From Clostridium beijerinckii (GTDB lineage Bacteria > Bacillota > Clostridia > Clostridiales > Clostridiaceae): a stretch of 64,000 nucleotides of DNA. The notes beneath the pieces were generated by a model that did no database searches, was not told the DNA's origin, and saw nothing but the letters and a program-made list of their open reading frames with translations. Made by a program: the position numbers and the translations under genes. This document shows positions 37,743-47,510 of this stretch, piece after piece; the stretch's first letter is position 1, and every line of letters starts with the position of its first letter. The stretch lies in contig NZ_CP073653.1 in assembly GCF_018223745.1 (NCBI RefSeq), positions 1,881,001 through 1,945,000 on the forward strand. Direction: 5' to 3'.

Positions 37743-38420
37743 ATGAAGGGGAAAAGGATATTAGTTGTTGATGATGAACCATTAATAAGAAAACTCGTAA
37801 CAGATTTTTTAAAAAAACAAGGATATGTAACAATTGAGGCTGATGATGGAAAGAAAGCTATGAATTTGTTTTCTAGTGAGGAAAATATAGATTTAATAAT
37901 TCTTGATGTAATGCTGCCAGAATATGATGGGTTTACTGTATGCAGAGAGATAAGAAAGAAATCTAAAGTTCCGATTATTATGCTAACTGCAAGAGGTGAG
38001 GAATTTGATGAAGTTTTTGGATTAGATATTGGAGCTGATGAATATATATCAAAACCTTTTAGTCCTAATATACTAATCGCGAGAGTTAATGCTGTTCTGA
38101 GAAGGGCAAATTCAGAAGATAAAGGTAAAGAACTCAAAGATTTTAATGGATTGACAATAGACCATAGTGCTCATCAAGTAGTTATAGATGGAGAAGTTGT
38201 TGATTTAAGTCCTAAGGAATATGAACTATTGATTTATCTTTCTGAAAATTATGGAAAAGCATTAAGTAGAGAACAAATATTAGATAAGGTATGGGGATAC
38301 GATTATTATGGAGATTTAAGGACAGTGGATACACATATAAATAGATTAAGAATAAAGTTAGATAGAAAAAGTGATTATATACAAACAGTACGTGGTTACG
38401 GCTATAGATTTGAGGAATAG
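37743..38420 (+). CDS. OmpR/PhoB family response regulator
   Basis: A 225-residue regulator: receiver domain with Asp10/Asp11, phosphoacceptor Asp55 in LIILDVMLPEYDG and Lys104 in YISKPFSP, then a winged helix with LSPKEYELLIYLSEN and the end motif VRGYGYRFEE. Start at 37743 behind GGAGGG; an upstream in-frame ATG at 37719 lacks a site. The kinase gene starts 2 bases after its stop. Direct repeats in its own promoter suggest autoregulation. The stimulus is unknown. Confidence 0.93.
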   Translation: MKGKRILVVDDEPLIRKLVTDFLKKQGYVTIEADDGKKAMNLFSSEENIDLIILDVMLPEYDGFTVCREIRKKSKVPIIMLTARGEEFDEVFGLDIGADEYISKPFSPNILIARVNAVLRRANSEDKGKELKDFNGLTIDHSAHQVVIDGEVVDLSPKEYELLIYLSENYGKALSREQILDKVWGYDYYGDLRTVDTHINRLRIKLDRKSDYIQTVRGYGYRFEE

Positions 38421-38422
38421 GT

Positions 38423-39937
38423 ATGAGTAAGTCAGTAAGATCAAAACTTTTTTTATCTATAACTTTATTGCTAGTTTTTTTTATCTCTGCTTTATGGGTA
38501 TTAAATAACTTATATCTTCAGCAATACTATATTAAGAATAAAGAAAATATGCTTGAAAATAATGCAAAGCATTTAGTTGATATGTACACCGGAGATCCAA
38601 ATGACATTCAAGATGAATTGGATAGGACCGCTAATATAGTAGGTGGTAGTATTGATATTAGAGATAAAGATGGTAAGCTAATATATAAATCTTCAAGACG
38701 ACTGCCAAATGAAAAAAATATAGTTGATAATATGGGAAATAAATTTAAACCTAATATGGAGCCACCACCAGATTCTGATGTTCAAAATGATAAGATTAAC
38801 AATACATATAGTGAGGGCAAGTATACATTTGAAAATAGAAGAGATGTTCAACTTAAAATAGACTTTCTAACTCTTGTAACCAAAATAAGTAATGGTGACA
38901 TCCTTGCTATAAGAGTTCCATTAGTCTCAATAAGTGAAAGTGTTGATATTGCAAATAGATTTATATTAATTATTGGAGGAGTAATTATACTTTTAGGGAG
39001 CTTATGGGCATTTTGGTTTTCAAAAAGATTTACAAAACCAATACTAGAATTAAACAGCATAGCGCAGAATATGTCTAAATTCAATTTTAGTAAAAAATGC
39101 AGCATAAATGGAAAAGATGAAATCGGGCAGCTTGGACAAAGCGTTAATTATCTATCTGGAGAGCTAAGTCGGGCAATTACGGAATTGAATATAAAGAATA
39201 AGAAATTAGAAGAAGATATAGAGAAGGAAAGAAAAATAGATGAAATGAGAAAAGAATTTATCTCAAGTGTTTCTCATGAGTTAAGAACTCCGCTATCAGT
39301 AATACAAGGCTATGCGGAAGGTCTTGTAAGCAATGTTACAGAAAGCGATGAAGATAGGAAATTTTACTGTGATGTTATTATGAATGAAACTGATAAAATG
39401 AACAAATTAGTAAGAGATTTATTAAACTTATCACAAATTGAATCTGGTTATTTTCATATAGAAAAAACAGAATTTAATTTAGTATCACTAATAGAATATG
39501 TACTTAATAGATATAAATCAACTTTCGAAGAAAAAAGCATAGAAATCAGATTTGAACCCGGAGAAAGCGTGATTGTATATGGAGATATGACTCGTATAGA
39601 GCAAATACTTACAAACTACATTAATAATGCAATTAATCATGTAGACAATAATAAGATTATTGGGATAACTAAGATTAGTGTTAAAGATAAAATAAGAATA
39701 AATGTATTTAATACAGGAAAGCATATACCAGATGAATATTTGGATAAGATATGGAATAGTTTTTATAAAGTAGATAAAGCTAGGACAAGATCTTATGGGG
39801 GTTATGGCTTAGGCTTATCTATAGTAAAGGCAATAGCAGATCTTCATAGTAATGCTTATGGAGTGGAAAACACTGAAGGTGGAGTTAACTTTTGGTTTGA
39901 AATTGATAAGATAGATTTAAATTCGGCAGAAAATTAA
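38423..39937 (+). CDS. Sensor histidine kinase
   Basis: A 504-residue membrane kinase. Membrane helices at about 9-27 and 180-200 enclose an external domain of about 150 residues; then HAMP (about 200-255), HisKA with phosphorylated His285 in SSVSHELRTPLS and an HATPase domain with NYINNAINH, FNTGKHIPDE and GGYGLGLSIVKAI. It partners the upstream response regulator, 2 bases apart. The external domain contains DIRDKDGKLIYKSS, a Cache/PAS-like strand pattern. The signal could be an envelope condition, in view of the likely link to glycosylation genes. Confidence 0.92.
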   Translation: MSKSVRSKLFLSITLLLVFFISALWVLNNLYLQQYYIKNKENMLENNAKHLVDMYTGDPNDIQDELDRTANIVGGSIDIRDKDGKLIYKSSRRLPNEKNIVDNMGNKFKPNMEPPPDSDVQNDKINNTYSEGKYTFENRRDVQLKIDFLTLVTKISNGDILAIRVPLVSISESVDIANRFILIIGGVIILLGSLWAFWFSKRFTKPILELNSIAQNMSKFNFSKKCSINGKDEIGQLGQSVNYLSGELSRAITELNIKNKKLEEDIEKERKIDEMRKEFISSVSHELRTPLSVIQGYAEGLVSNVTESDEDRKFYCDVIMNETDKMNKLVRDLLNLSQIESGYFHIEKTEFNLVSLIEYVLNRYKSTFEEKSIEIRFEPGESVIVYGDMTRIEQILTNYINNAINHVDNNKIIGITKISVKDKIRINVFNTGKHIPDEYLDKIWNSFYKVDKARTRSYGGYGLGLSIVKAIADLHSNAYGVENTEGGVNFWFEIDKIDLNSAEN

Positions 39938-39952
39938 AAATAAAAATACAAA

Positions 39953-39996
39953 GGGAGTTGTGGATATCAGATTAAAATCTGTTAGCGGCAGCTCCC
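39953..39996. terminator. Hairpin between convergent genes
   Basis: GGGAGTTG...CAGATT pairs with AATCTG...CAGCTCCC. The minus strand has a T-rich tail after the stem, the plus strand does not, so it better suits the minus-strand gene ending at 40112, but it may serve both. Confidence 0.55.
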
Positions 39997-40111
39997 TAAT
40001 TTATATATAAGTTTTCAATAAGATAATTTATTCATTATAAAATTATTTAGTTTATATAGATTAATAGCCTAAGATAAGTTTCAATGAACTAAATTTTTTA
40101 GAAAATACATA

Positions 40112-40414
40112 TTATAAACTATTTTTAATTTTTATTTTGTTCGAAATACCAATGCTTGTACCAGTTAAAACACCACATAACATAGAGTAAACAATTGTAG
40201 GAATTTCAATCACATAAATACCAATAGCGGCAATAAATAATAAAGAAATCGCTAAAAAGAGTATACAAATAGATTGTTTCCATTTTTGTTGAACTTTAAT
40301 TTTTGAATTTATTATATCTGTAAATTTGTATTTTTCATCGAACTTTAAATAGATAGCTTGACTCAGTATTAGTAAGAATACCATAGGCAATAATTTATAA
40401 AGTAAATCTATCAT
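40112..40414 (-). CDS. Small membrane protein (100 residues)
   Basis: The product has three hydrophobic segments: about residues 5-22, 48-66 and 70-92, with a charged stretch (KFDEKYKFTDIINSKIKVQQKWK) between the first and second. A GGAGG site lies 12 bases before the ATG, rather far. I do not recognise a family. It lies alone between the kinase gene and a long intergenic stretch and reads against the neighbouring genes. Confidence 0.55.
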   Translation of the reverse strand: MIDLLYKLLPMVFLLILSQAIYLKFDEKYKFTDIINSKIKVQQKWKQSICILFLAISLLFIAAIGIYVIEIPTIVYSMLCGVLTGTSIGISNKIKIKNSL

Positions 40415-40709
40415 ATTATTTTATCATCCTCCACGAAAATAATTTAGTTATTTAGGTATTTAAGCTCTAATAATAGATATTTTTATACCTAATTATAATA
40501 TGGGAGAAATAAATAGACAAATAGTTCTTTATTACATTAGAGTAATTATATTCTTTTATAAGTGTATTCTACTAGAGAATAGTTATTATCCTTAATATTT
40601 ACTTATACGCTGAGAGACAATAATGATAAAGAAATAAGTGAAAATTGAGCTTAAATGTTTATAAAATAAGGAAAAATGTTTTAAAAAAACAAATTTAATA
40701 AACCAAAAG

Positions 40710-40754
40710 TTATGATATAATTATTGTAAAATTATTACAATAATTATATCATAA
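40710..40754. repeat. 20-bp perfect inverted repeat
   Basis: Arms 40710-40729 (TTATGATATAATTATTGTAA) and 40735-40754 are exact complements around a 5-base loop. It lies in the 491-base gap 40415-40905, where nothing else except the ribosome site of the next gene is seen. There is no U-tract on either strand. It could be an RNA hairpin, a cruciform, or a remnant of a small mobile repeat. Confidence 0.7.
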
Positions 40755-40905
40755 GAAGCTAAAGGACAACTCAATTTCTTTATAAATAATTTCTATAAAT
40801 TATTTACGATTAAGAAGTGTCTGGTTCCATACTCTTAGAATATTGGAATGATTTAAAATATGCATAGCTAAAAGGAAAACAATAATGAATAAAAGGAGGA
40901 ATACA

Positions 40906-42138
40906 ATGGGGAAGGTGTTGGGAAATAGATATAATAATAAATTAACAAGATTTATTCTAAGTTGCATTGCAATAACAGCAGTATTTTTTACAAATTTTAT
41001 AGTTGCTAAAGCTACGCAAGAAAATAGTCTTTATGAAATAGGTTCAAATAACATGGATAAGATGAAGGAACAACATAAATTTATTATTGATGCACCTATA
41101 AAATTTTATAATGACATAGAAAGAGTGGAGCAGGTATCGGACTTTAGATTTAAAATTCCAGATTTTTTTCCAGATGGCTACAAAGTTCAAGAGCTTCAAT
41201 TAAAAAGGATTTCTGATAAAGATAACGTTTTAGAAATAGTTTACGGAAATAAAGATGGAATATATTCGTTACAAATATCGGAACAAGATCCTTCAGAATC
41301 ATTAAAAGTGATAGAAAATGGGAAATCTAAGGCATTAGAAAATTCTCAGGTGGAAATCTCCAAGCAACCAATGAAAGTAGGAGATATAAACGGATTAAGT
41401 GTTATTTTAACAACCACATTTCCGGTAAAAAAAGCTATGGAAAACCAATTAAGTGAAATAAAAGCTGTTAATAATTATTTTTCATGGAAAGATGATGGAT
41501 TATGGTATAGTGTGGAATATAAATCGGAGTCTAAAAGCGAAAAGAGTAGTAATAACTCATTAGAACTTTCAAGTGATGATATAAAAAATATAGTGAAATC
41601 GTTAAAATATCCTGAGGACACAAAAGATTCAAATTATTGTATAAAGAATCTTAATGATGGAAATATAGAAATGAACATTTATGATAGAGAAGATATAGAA
41701 GAAGCAAAAAATGCTCTCGGATTTGATCCTAAATTTCCAATTAGAATTAGTAATGATATAAGTATAACTAACTCCACTGCTAGGTTAGTTGGAGATTTGA
41801 ATAATAACAAAGAAAAAACATGCTATGAAATAAATAATCTTTATTCAAACAAAAATGGTTCGATAACATTTAGTCAGTCTGTGAATTCATCAGTTTATGA
41901 TGAAATAATGAGAAATAAGTATATTAAAATTAATGAAGAAAGAAACGTAGAGAAGAAAGTTGAAGAATTAAGAATTGAAAATAATCAAGTATTTAAACGT
42001 TCACAAGAAGGTATCGTGCCTCAGGTTAATTATATCTGGAAAGAAAATAACATATATTATAGTGTAATATTTTTTGTGAATATTGAAAATTGTGATGGAA
42101 TTGTTAAAGAATTTATGAATTCAAAGCCACTAGAATAG
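40906..42138 (+). CDS. Secreted or anchored DUF4367-like protein
   Basis: A 410-residue protein with an N-terminal signal anchor (about residues 16-36) and a mainly extracytoplasmic chain. The segment FRFKIPDFFPDGYKVQELQL and the later YFSWKDDGLWYSVEYKS, ending DIKNIVKSLKYP, follow the DUF4367 pattern found in extracytoplasmic parts of anti-sigma-like proteins. A second related region follows (about 250-405). The start at 40906 has AAAAGGAGG. It converges on the ECF sigma/anti-sigma pair and shares a terminator with it; a role in the same envelope response is possible. Confidence 0.6.
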   Translation: MGKVLGNRYNNKLTRFILSCIAITAVFFTNFIVAKATQENSLYEIGSNNMDKMKEQHKFIIDAPIKFYNDIERVEQVSDFRFKIPDFFPDGYKVQELQLKRISDKDNVLEIVYGNKDGIYSLQISEQDPSESLKVIENGKSKALENSQVEISKQPMKVGDINGLSVILTTTFPVKKAMENQLSEIKAVNNYFSWKDDGLWYSVEYKSESKSEKSSNNSLELSSDDIKNIVKSLKYPEDTKDSNYCIKNLNDGNIEMNIYDREDIEEAKNALGFDPKFPIRISNDISITNSTARLVGDLNNNKEKTCYEINNLYSNKNGSITFSQSVNSSVYDEIMRNKYIKINEERNVEKKVEELRIENNQVFKRSQEGIVPQVNYIWKENNIYYSVIFFVNIENCDGIVKEFMNSKPLE

Positions 42139-42188
42139 AGTTATTTAAATAGAATATTGATAAATATATTATGTTAAGAAGACTTTTA

Positions 42189-42233
42189 TAAAAATAGTAG
42201 GGAATATAACAGACAGACCCTACTATTTTTTTA
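42189..42233. terminator. Bidirectional terminator
   Basis: AAAATAGTAGGG / CCCTACTATTTT with a 15-base loop; A and T runs on both sides make it work on either strand, between convergent genes. Confidence 0.88.
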
Positions 42234-42241
42234 TTCACAGA

Positions 42242-43645
42242 TTAATTAGCGTCAATTATAGAGGGAGTACTCCAAATTTTATTTATAAAGTTAGTACTAA
42301 TTTTAAAGTAGATTGTAGGATATTCTCCATAGTATATATAACCATTCCTTAATATCGTAAAAGGAATATTTTTACTACCATCTTTTAAATCCAAAAATAT
42401 CTTTTTACATTTATCATTATTTTTATAATCATCTAAAGAATTCTCTATATTTTCTGGTAGATATGGAGTTGAATTGTCTAGTTCTCGAACAAAAGAATTA
42501 AGAAAACTAAGATCACTAGCTGTATAAAAGTTCTCTTTTTCACTATTCGAATTACTAAATGTTTGAATTTGAACTCTGGCATTCACGATATTTCCCGGGA
42601 GATTAAGTTTTCCGAAAAAGTCATTGCCAGTAGTTATTGTAATTCCATTAAGGCACTCATAAATTTCGGGGGAATTTGTCCCATCACTTAAAGTTACATT
42701 AGTCATTATTCTAAAATCCTCATCATATCCGTTTACAGCATATACATCAGTAGTGCCTATATTAGAAATGATATTTTTAGAATAGGTATTCATAGGATTA
42801 ATCTCATTTAATGCACCCATTGTAGTACCGATTTTTCTTCCTAAAATATTTTTTGAGCTTTTTGAATCTATCGATATAGGGGATTTGAGATATACATTTC
42901 CATTGTAAATAATTAACGGAACCATTTTTGTGGATTTGGTTTTTTCTTGAATATTTGGTATTTGGAATTTTGGAATGTATACTGCATTCGAACTAAAACT
43001 TCTCAAGGTTGAATTAAGGGACAAAGCCCCGTTCTTGTTAGAATTATCATTAGTAGTGTTTGAAGTCGTTGCATATTGTGATGAATTTATATCGTTTGAA
43101 GGTGTTAAATTATTATCATCAGAATTTTGTGAAACTGATGCTATATTTTTATTAGTGTTAGTATTTCCTGAAGGTGTCTCTTTAGAATATTTAACTTTAT
43201 TATTACTACTATTATTATTATTGTTATACTTATTGTTAGTACTTGGCGAATTATCATGAGAATTTGAACTATTTTTTATACCAGCAGAGTTTTCAGCTTT
43301 TACATTTGATTTACTATTATCAATAGCATGGTTATCATTTTTGTTAGAAACAGGAGAAGAAATTGAATTATCATTAGTGAATTTATCTACTTCATCTTTT
43401 GAGACATACGTCGTATTTCCTGCATCTATATTTTCTGGTTTATATGTATTGTTTATAATTAGCTTAAAACTAGCAGTGCCTAAAAATATTAATAATACAG
43501 CAGCAACTTTTAATCCAAATGGATAATAATTTACAGTTGTTTTTTTCCCTAATTGTGAAGTATTATTTAGCAATTCCATTTTTAGCTTGTCTTTAAATTC
43601 TTCACTTGCTTTTATTTTGGAAAAAGAGCTCTTAATTTTATTCAT
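42242..43645 (-). CDS. Membrane anti-sigma factor of the ECF sigma pair
   Basis: A 467-residue protein. A short cytoplasmic N-terminus (residues 1-40, with KIKASEEFKDKLKMELL) would bind the sigma factor; one membrane helix (about 46-66) follows. Residues about 85-215 are a long Asn/Ser/Thr-rich disordered linker, and residues about 215-467 an external domain with repeated strand-rich segments and no recognised family. The ATG at 43645 follows GGAGG and overlaps the sigma stop by 8 bases; a TTG at 43651 is less likely. Gene order and overlap make the anti-sigma assignment likely. Confidence 0.72.
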   Translation of the reverse strand: MNKIKSSFSKIKASEEFKDKLKMELLNNTSQLGKKTTVNYYPFGLKVAAVLLIFLGTASFKLIINNTYKPENIDAGNTTYVSKDEVDKFTNDNSISSPVSNKNDNHAIDNSKSNVKAENSAGIKNSSNSHDNSPSTNNKYNNNNNSSNNKVKYSKETPSGNTNTNKNIASVSQNSDDNNLTPSNDINSSQYATTSNTTNDNSNKNGALSLNSTLRSFSSNAVYIPKFQIPNIQEKTKSTKMVPLIIYNGNVYLKSPISIDSKSSKNILGRKIGTTMGALNEINPMNTYSKNIISNIGTTDVYAVNGYDEDFRIMTNVTLSDGTNSPEIYECLNGITITTGNDFFGKLNLPGNIVNARVQIQTFSNSNSEKENFYTASDLSFLNSFVRELDNSTPYLPENIENSLDDYKNNDKCKKIFLDLKDGSKNIPFTILRNGYIYYGEYPTIYFKISTNFINKIWSTPSIIDAN

Positions 43646-44126
43646 ATTCAAAATCCTCCTTTAGTATAGATTTTAGCAATTTTCGTCCTCTGCTAAGTTG
43701 TGAACCTACAGTAGATTCCTTTATGTTTAAAATATTAGAAATTTCAGAAATACTATAATTCTCATAATAATATAAAAAAACGATACTTCTATATTTTACT
43801 GGCAGGCTAAGTACTGCTTGGATTACATCAGTATCCTCCTGAGTTGTATCAACAAAATCATCTTCTAATGATGTAGTATTTTTAAAATAAGAAGACTTTA
43901 ATTTATCTTTACTTAAGTTTATAGCAACTCTAATTAACCAGGATTTCTCATGTGTTCCGTTCTTAAAATCTGGTCGTTTTTCAAGTAGTTTTATAAAAAC
44001 CTCTTGGGTTATGTCTTCGGCATCACTTAAATTTTTCATATATGAATACGAAATTCGAATCAGCATATCGGAATACGTTTCTATTAAGTAATGAATGTAA
44101 CCTTTGTTATTGTCCAACTCATCCAT
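43638..44126 (-). CDS. ECF RNA polymerase sigma factor
   Basis: A 162-residue sigma-70 family ECF factor. Region 2 has YSDMLIRISYSYMKNLSDAED and ITQEVFIKLLEKRP (-10 recognition), and region 4 has LPVKYRSIVFLYYYENYSISEI followed by ESTVGSQLSRGRKLLK (-35 recognition). It is translated from a GGAGGGGG site and coupled to the downstream anti-sigma gene. ECF pairs of this form usually answer envelope stress; the stimulus here is unknown. Confidence 0.92.
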   Translation of the reverse strand: MDELDNNKGYIHYLIETYSDMLIRISYSYMKNLSDAEDITQEVFIKLLEKRPDFKNGTHEKSWLIRVAINLSKDKLKSSYFKNTTSLEDDFVDTTQEDTDVIQAVLSLPVKYRSIVFLYYYENYSISEISNILNIKESTVGSQLSRGRKLLKSILKEDFEYE

Positions 44127-44158
44127 TTGATTTTTACCCCCTCCAATACTTAATACGA

Positions 44159-44188
44159 TTTATAACAACAAAATTTTGCAAACGACAA
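44159..44188 (-). promoter_or_regulatory. Candidate promoter of the sigma/anti-sigma pair
   Basis: On the minus strand, TTGTCG (44188-44183), an 18-base spacer and TATAAA (44164-44159) precede the sigma gene. No convincing ECF-type promoter (AAC with CGT) was found in this position. The rest of 44189-44489 shows no gene. Confidence 0.4.
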
Positions 44189-44489
44189 TAATTTTCTTAG
44201 TTTATGATGAATTTCAATCTATTAGAATAAGTATATAAGAGTAATAATTGTATATAGAATACTTTAAAAGATATTAATAATTTAATCAATCAAAATTCGA
44301 AAAATAATATTTTAATATATGTCTGTCATTAAACTAAATAACATATAATATAAAAGCACTTTTTCTGAAATATAGTCTAGCAACTGATAGGGAGAAATCA
44401 ATGTAAAAGAAAACTATCAGTTTTTAGTAATAGAAATAAAAAAGCTGTGCAAACTTATATATGAATAATATAGTAAGGGAGATAGATAC

Positions 44490-45085
44490 ATGAACAAAGT
44501 ATTATATATTAAAGCAAATGCAAAACCAGAAGGAAAATCAAGAACTTTTAAAATTTCGGATGTATTTATAGATGAATAAAAAAAAATAATCCTGATGATG
44601 AAATTATTACATTAGATTTGTATAAAGAAGATATAGATTTCTTAAGAAGTAAGGATTTAGATACAGTATTTGGACCTAAAAATGAGGAAAGTAAAAATCA
44701 TCCAACACTTAAGTATGCATATCAATTTGCAGAAGCTGATAAATATGTGATAGCAGCACCAATGTGGAATTTAAGTGTTCCGGCGATATTAAAGGCATAT
44801 GTTGATTATATAAGTGTAGTAGGAATTGCGTTTAAATACACACAAGAAGGAGCTGTAGGACTTTTAGAAAATAAAAAGGCTGTATATATTGCGGCAAGAG
44901 GTGGCTCATATGCTGAAACACCATATGAGCTTGATGGTATCTATTTAAGAAGTATACTAGGCTTTTTTGGAATAAAAGACATTACAACTATTTCAGCTGA
45001 GAAATTAGATGTACAAGGAGAAAATGTTGATAAAATACTAGAAGAAGCTATAGATAAAGCAAAGGAAACTGCCAAGAATTTCTAA
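44490..45085 (+). pseudogene. azoR: FMN-dependent NADH-azoreductase interrupted by an in-frame stop
   Basis: From ATG 44490 (AGGGAG site) the frame reads MNKVLYIKANAKPEGKSRTF, the flavin-binding start of AzoR, and hits TAA at codon 30 (44577-44579). The same frame then continues without shift to 45085, with the flavodoxin-like APMWNLSVPAILKAYVD and AARGGSYAE motifs. A single base change (TAT to TAA, for example) explains it. The remainder from TTG 44618 lacks the phosphate-binding loop and would not fold as an enzyme. A sequencing error is an alternative. Confidence 0.8.
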
Positions 45086-45103
45086 ATTTAATAATATTAT
45101 TTA

Positions 45104-45155
45104 TTAATCATTATTAGCTATTAAATTAACTAGTTAATAATGATTAATTTTATTT
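45104..45155 (+). terminator. Terminator after the azoreductase pseudogene
   Basis: TTAATCATTATTA / TAATAATGATTAA, 13 bp perfect, with an 18-base loop and following TTTTATTT. The remaining bases to 45392 show no gene. Confidence 0.75.
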
Positions 45156-45392
45156 ATCCGGTTATTTTTATATGTAAATGTTAGAAAATTTTCATAAATT
45201 ATAAACAAATCTTTTTATGTAGTAATCATGAATTTTAATGCATTTTCTATATTGTAAAATAATTTGGTAACTATTAAACTAAATTATATATGTTACAATA
45301 ATAAATCTATATTTAAAGATCTAATAAGCTGCAAATTATTCTATTAAGATTAAATGCAGAGAGAAATATGTTATACGACGGAGGAATTTTAC

Positions 45393-45548
45393 ATGAACGA
45401 TAAAAGCATAGAAATTATGAAAAAAATAATTGAGGAAAAGAAGCAAAAAAATAATAACAGTAAAAATAATCAAAGGGCAAAAAAAGTTATAGGAAAACAT
45501 TCTAAAGGTGTAAAAGTGGGTAACGGTGGAGGTTTATTTGATAAGTAA
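45393..45548 (+). CDS. Small basic hypothetical protein (51 residues)
   Basis: The ATG at 45393 follows GGAGGAATTTTAC, a good site; an ATG at 45354 has none. The product has a helical, Lys/Glu-rich N-terminal half (IEIMKKIIEEKKQK), an Asn-rich turn and a Gly-rich basic tail (GKHSKGVKVGNGGGLFDK), with overall strong positive charge. No membrane segment or Cys. I do not recognise a named family; nucleic acid binding is possible from charge alone. Confidence 0.55.
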   Translation: MNDKSIEIMKKIIEEKKQKNNNSKNNQRAKKVIGKHSKGVKVGNGGGLFDK

Positions 45549-45681
45549 TAAGGCCATAAAATAATAAATTCATTACGAATAAAACTTTCAAAAGTAACTT
45601 GAACAGCACAAAGTAAGTATTTAATACTAAATTTATATTAACTAGAAGAAGTATATTATAAATGAAAGGCGGAGAAACTTA

Positions 45682-46464
45682 ATGATGATAATAATTTCCC
45701 CAGCTAAAACTTTAGATTTTTCTAAGTTTAATGAGACATTACCAATGACTAAGCCATATTTCTTAAATGAGGCTAGAGAATTAGTTGAGGAGTTGAAAAA
45801 ATATGATAATTTCTCTTTGGAAAAGCTTATGAAAATAAGTCCTAAGCTAGCTAAATTAAATACCCAAAGATTTCAAAATTGGTCAGAGTCTTTAGAATCT
45901 GCGAGACAGTGTCTAGTTGCATTTAAAGGTGAGGTTTTTAAGGGAATTGATGTAGGGAGTTATACGATGGAAGATTATTTTTATGCCAATGATAATCTAA
46001 GAATCTTATCAGGACTTTATGGAGTTTTAAAGCCTTTTGATGGAATAAATCTTTATAGGTTAGAAATGGCAACAAGGCTAGGTATTGGTGGGTTTAAAAA
46101 TTTATATGATTATTGGGGGAATAAATTAATAGGTAATATTATGAAAGATATAGAAAGACGTGAAAATAATGCCATTGTTAATTTAGCTTCTTATGAATAT
46201 TTTAAAGCAATAGAAGATATTAAAACAATAGGAGACATAAGGGTTATAACACCAATATTTAAGGAATATAGAGATGGAGAATATAAAATAATAACTATAA
46301 TGGCGAAAAGAGCAAGAGGGCTGATGACCTCTTTTATTATAAGAAATAAGATAGAAGATTTAGAAGAATTAAAAGAATTCAATCACGATGGTTATGAATT
46401 TAATGAAGAGTTATCTAATGAAGCGGACTTGGTATTTACTAGAGATATACATAATAGTCACTAG
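45682..46464 (+). CDS. yaaA: Peroxide stress protein YaaA
   Basis: A 260-residue DUF328/UPF0246 protein with the signature start MIIISPAKTLDF, the central LSGLYGVLKPFDGI and ARGLMTSFIIRN near the C-terminus. In E. coli YaaA lowers free iron and limits DNA damage under peroxide. GGCGGAG site; two adjacent ATG codons at 45682 and 45685. It lies 70 bases before the RNase Z gene and may be co-transcribed. Confidence 0.92.
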   Translation: MMIIISPAKTLDFSKFNETLPMTKPYFLNEARELVEELKKYDNFSLEKLMKISPKLAKLNTQRFQNWSESLESARQCLVAFKGEVFKGIDVGSYTMEDYFYANDNLRILSGLYGVLKPFDGINLYRLEMATRLGIGGFKNLYDYWGNKLIGNIMKDIERRENNAIVNLASYEYFKAIEDIKTIGDIRVITPIFKEYRDGEYKIITIMAKRARGLMTSFIIRNKIEDLEELKEFNHDGYEFNEELSNEADLVFTRDIHNSH

Positions 46465-46533
46465 ATAATTTTGGATTTACTTGCTTTTAGACAAGCTAAT
46501 TTAATGTATTTTACATAAAGGAGGTGAAATTAG

Positions 46534-47460
46534 ATGATTGATATACTTTTATTAGGTTGCGGAGGTGGAATGCCTATGCCCAATAGATTTCTATCAGCTA
46601 CACTAATAAACTATAGAGGAAGGAAAATTCTGGTTGACTGTGGTGAAGGAACTCAAGTATCAATGAGAATATCAAATACAGGATTTAAGTCTATAGATGT
46701 TATTTGCATTACTCATATCCACGGCGATCATATTGTAGGACTTCCAGGACTTCTTGGAACGATAGGTAATAGTGGAAGAACTGAACCCATAACAATTATA
46801 GGACCAGAAGGAATAAGAGAAACAGTAGAAAAATTAAGAGTAATAGCAAATTGGTTGCCTTATGAAATTAATATAATAGAAAATCCTAAAGATACCTTTA
46901 AATTATTTGATGGTAATATAAATTTAGATGTAGATATATCAGTTCTAGAGTTAGATCATTCTTCACCATGTATAGGTTATTGTTTTTATTTTAAACGGCA
47001 GCCAAAATTTGATGTAGAGAAAGCTGAAAAAAATAAAGTTCCTAAAATTCTGTGGAATAGGTTGCAAAGAAATGAAGAAAATATTGTGCTAGATGGTGCT
47101 TTATATACTAATGATATGGTAACGGGAGAAGAGAGGAAAGGAATAAAAGTCAGTATAATTACAGATACAAGACCAATTAAAAATATAATAGAATTTATTA
47201 ATGATAGTGATTATTTCATTTGTGAGGGTACTTATGGAGATGATAAAGATTTACCTAAAGCTATTAAAAATAAACATATGACTTTTAGAGAAGCAGCTGA
47301 TTTAGCACTAAAAGGCAATGTTAAAAAACTTTTATTAACTCATTTTGGAACGGCCATGAACGAGCCGGAAGAATACTTAAATAATGCAAATGAAGTTTTC
47401 GATAAAACTATAATTGGCTTTGATAGGTATAAAACAACTTTAAATTTTAATGAAGATTAA
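46534..47460 (+). CDS. rnz: Ribonuclease Z
   Basis: A 308-residue short-form tRNA 3'-processing endonuclease of the metallo-beta-lactamase fold. The zinc motif [18 protein letters not shown] is clear (HxHxDH), with [19 protein letters not shown] and the final [16 protein letters not shown]. It cuts pre-tRNA 3' trailers. AAGGAGGTG site. A terminator follows. Confidence 0.95.
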   Translation: MIDILLLGCGGGMPMPNRFLSATLINYRGRKILVDCGEGTQVSMRISNTGFKSIDVICITHIHGDHIVGLPGLLGTIGNSGRTEPITIIGPEGIRETVEKLRVIANWLPYEINIIENPKDTFKLFDGNINLDVDISVLELDHSSPCIGYCFYFKRQPKFDVEKAEKNKVPKILWNRLQRNEENIVLDGALYTNDMVTGEERKGIKVSIITDTRPIKNIIEFINDSDYFICEGTYGDDKDLPKAIKNKHMTFREAADLALKGNVKKLLLTHFGTAMNEPEEYLNNANEVFDKTIIGFDRYKTTLNFNED

Positions 47461-47471
47461 TCCAGGAGAAA

Positions 47472-47510
47472 CATAAAACCGATTATGAATATTAGTTTTA
47501 TGTTTTTTTA
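47472..47510 (+). terminator. Terminator after rnz
   Basis: CATAAAAC / GTTTTATG with a 15-base loop and a run of seven T. Confidence 0.85.

Noticed and set aside
43190..43250. Trinucleotide-like repeat tract (ATT/ACT runs)
   Set aside because: It encodes the poly-Asn linker of the anti-sigma factor, not a separate repeat element.
42975..43259. Plus-strand frame of 94 residues with Leu runs
   Set aside because: It is the complement of the Asn/Ser-rich linker codons of the anti-sigma gene.
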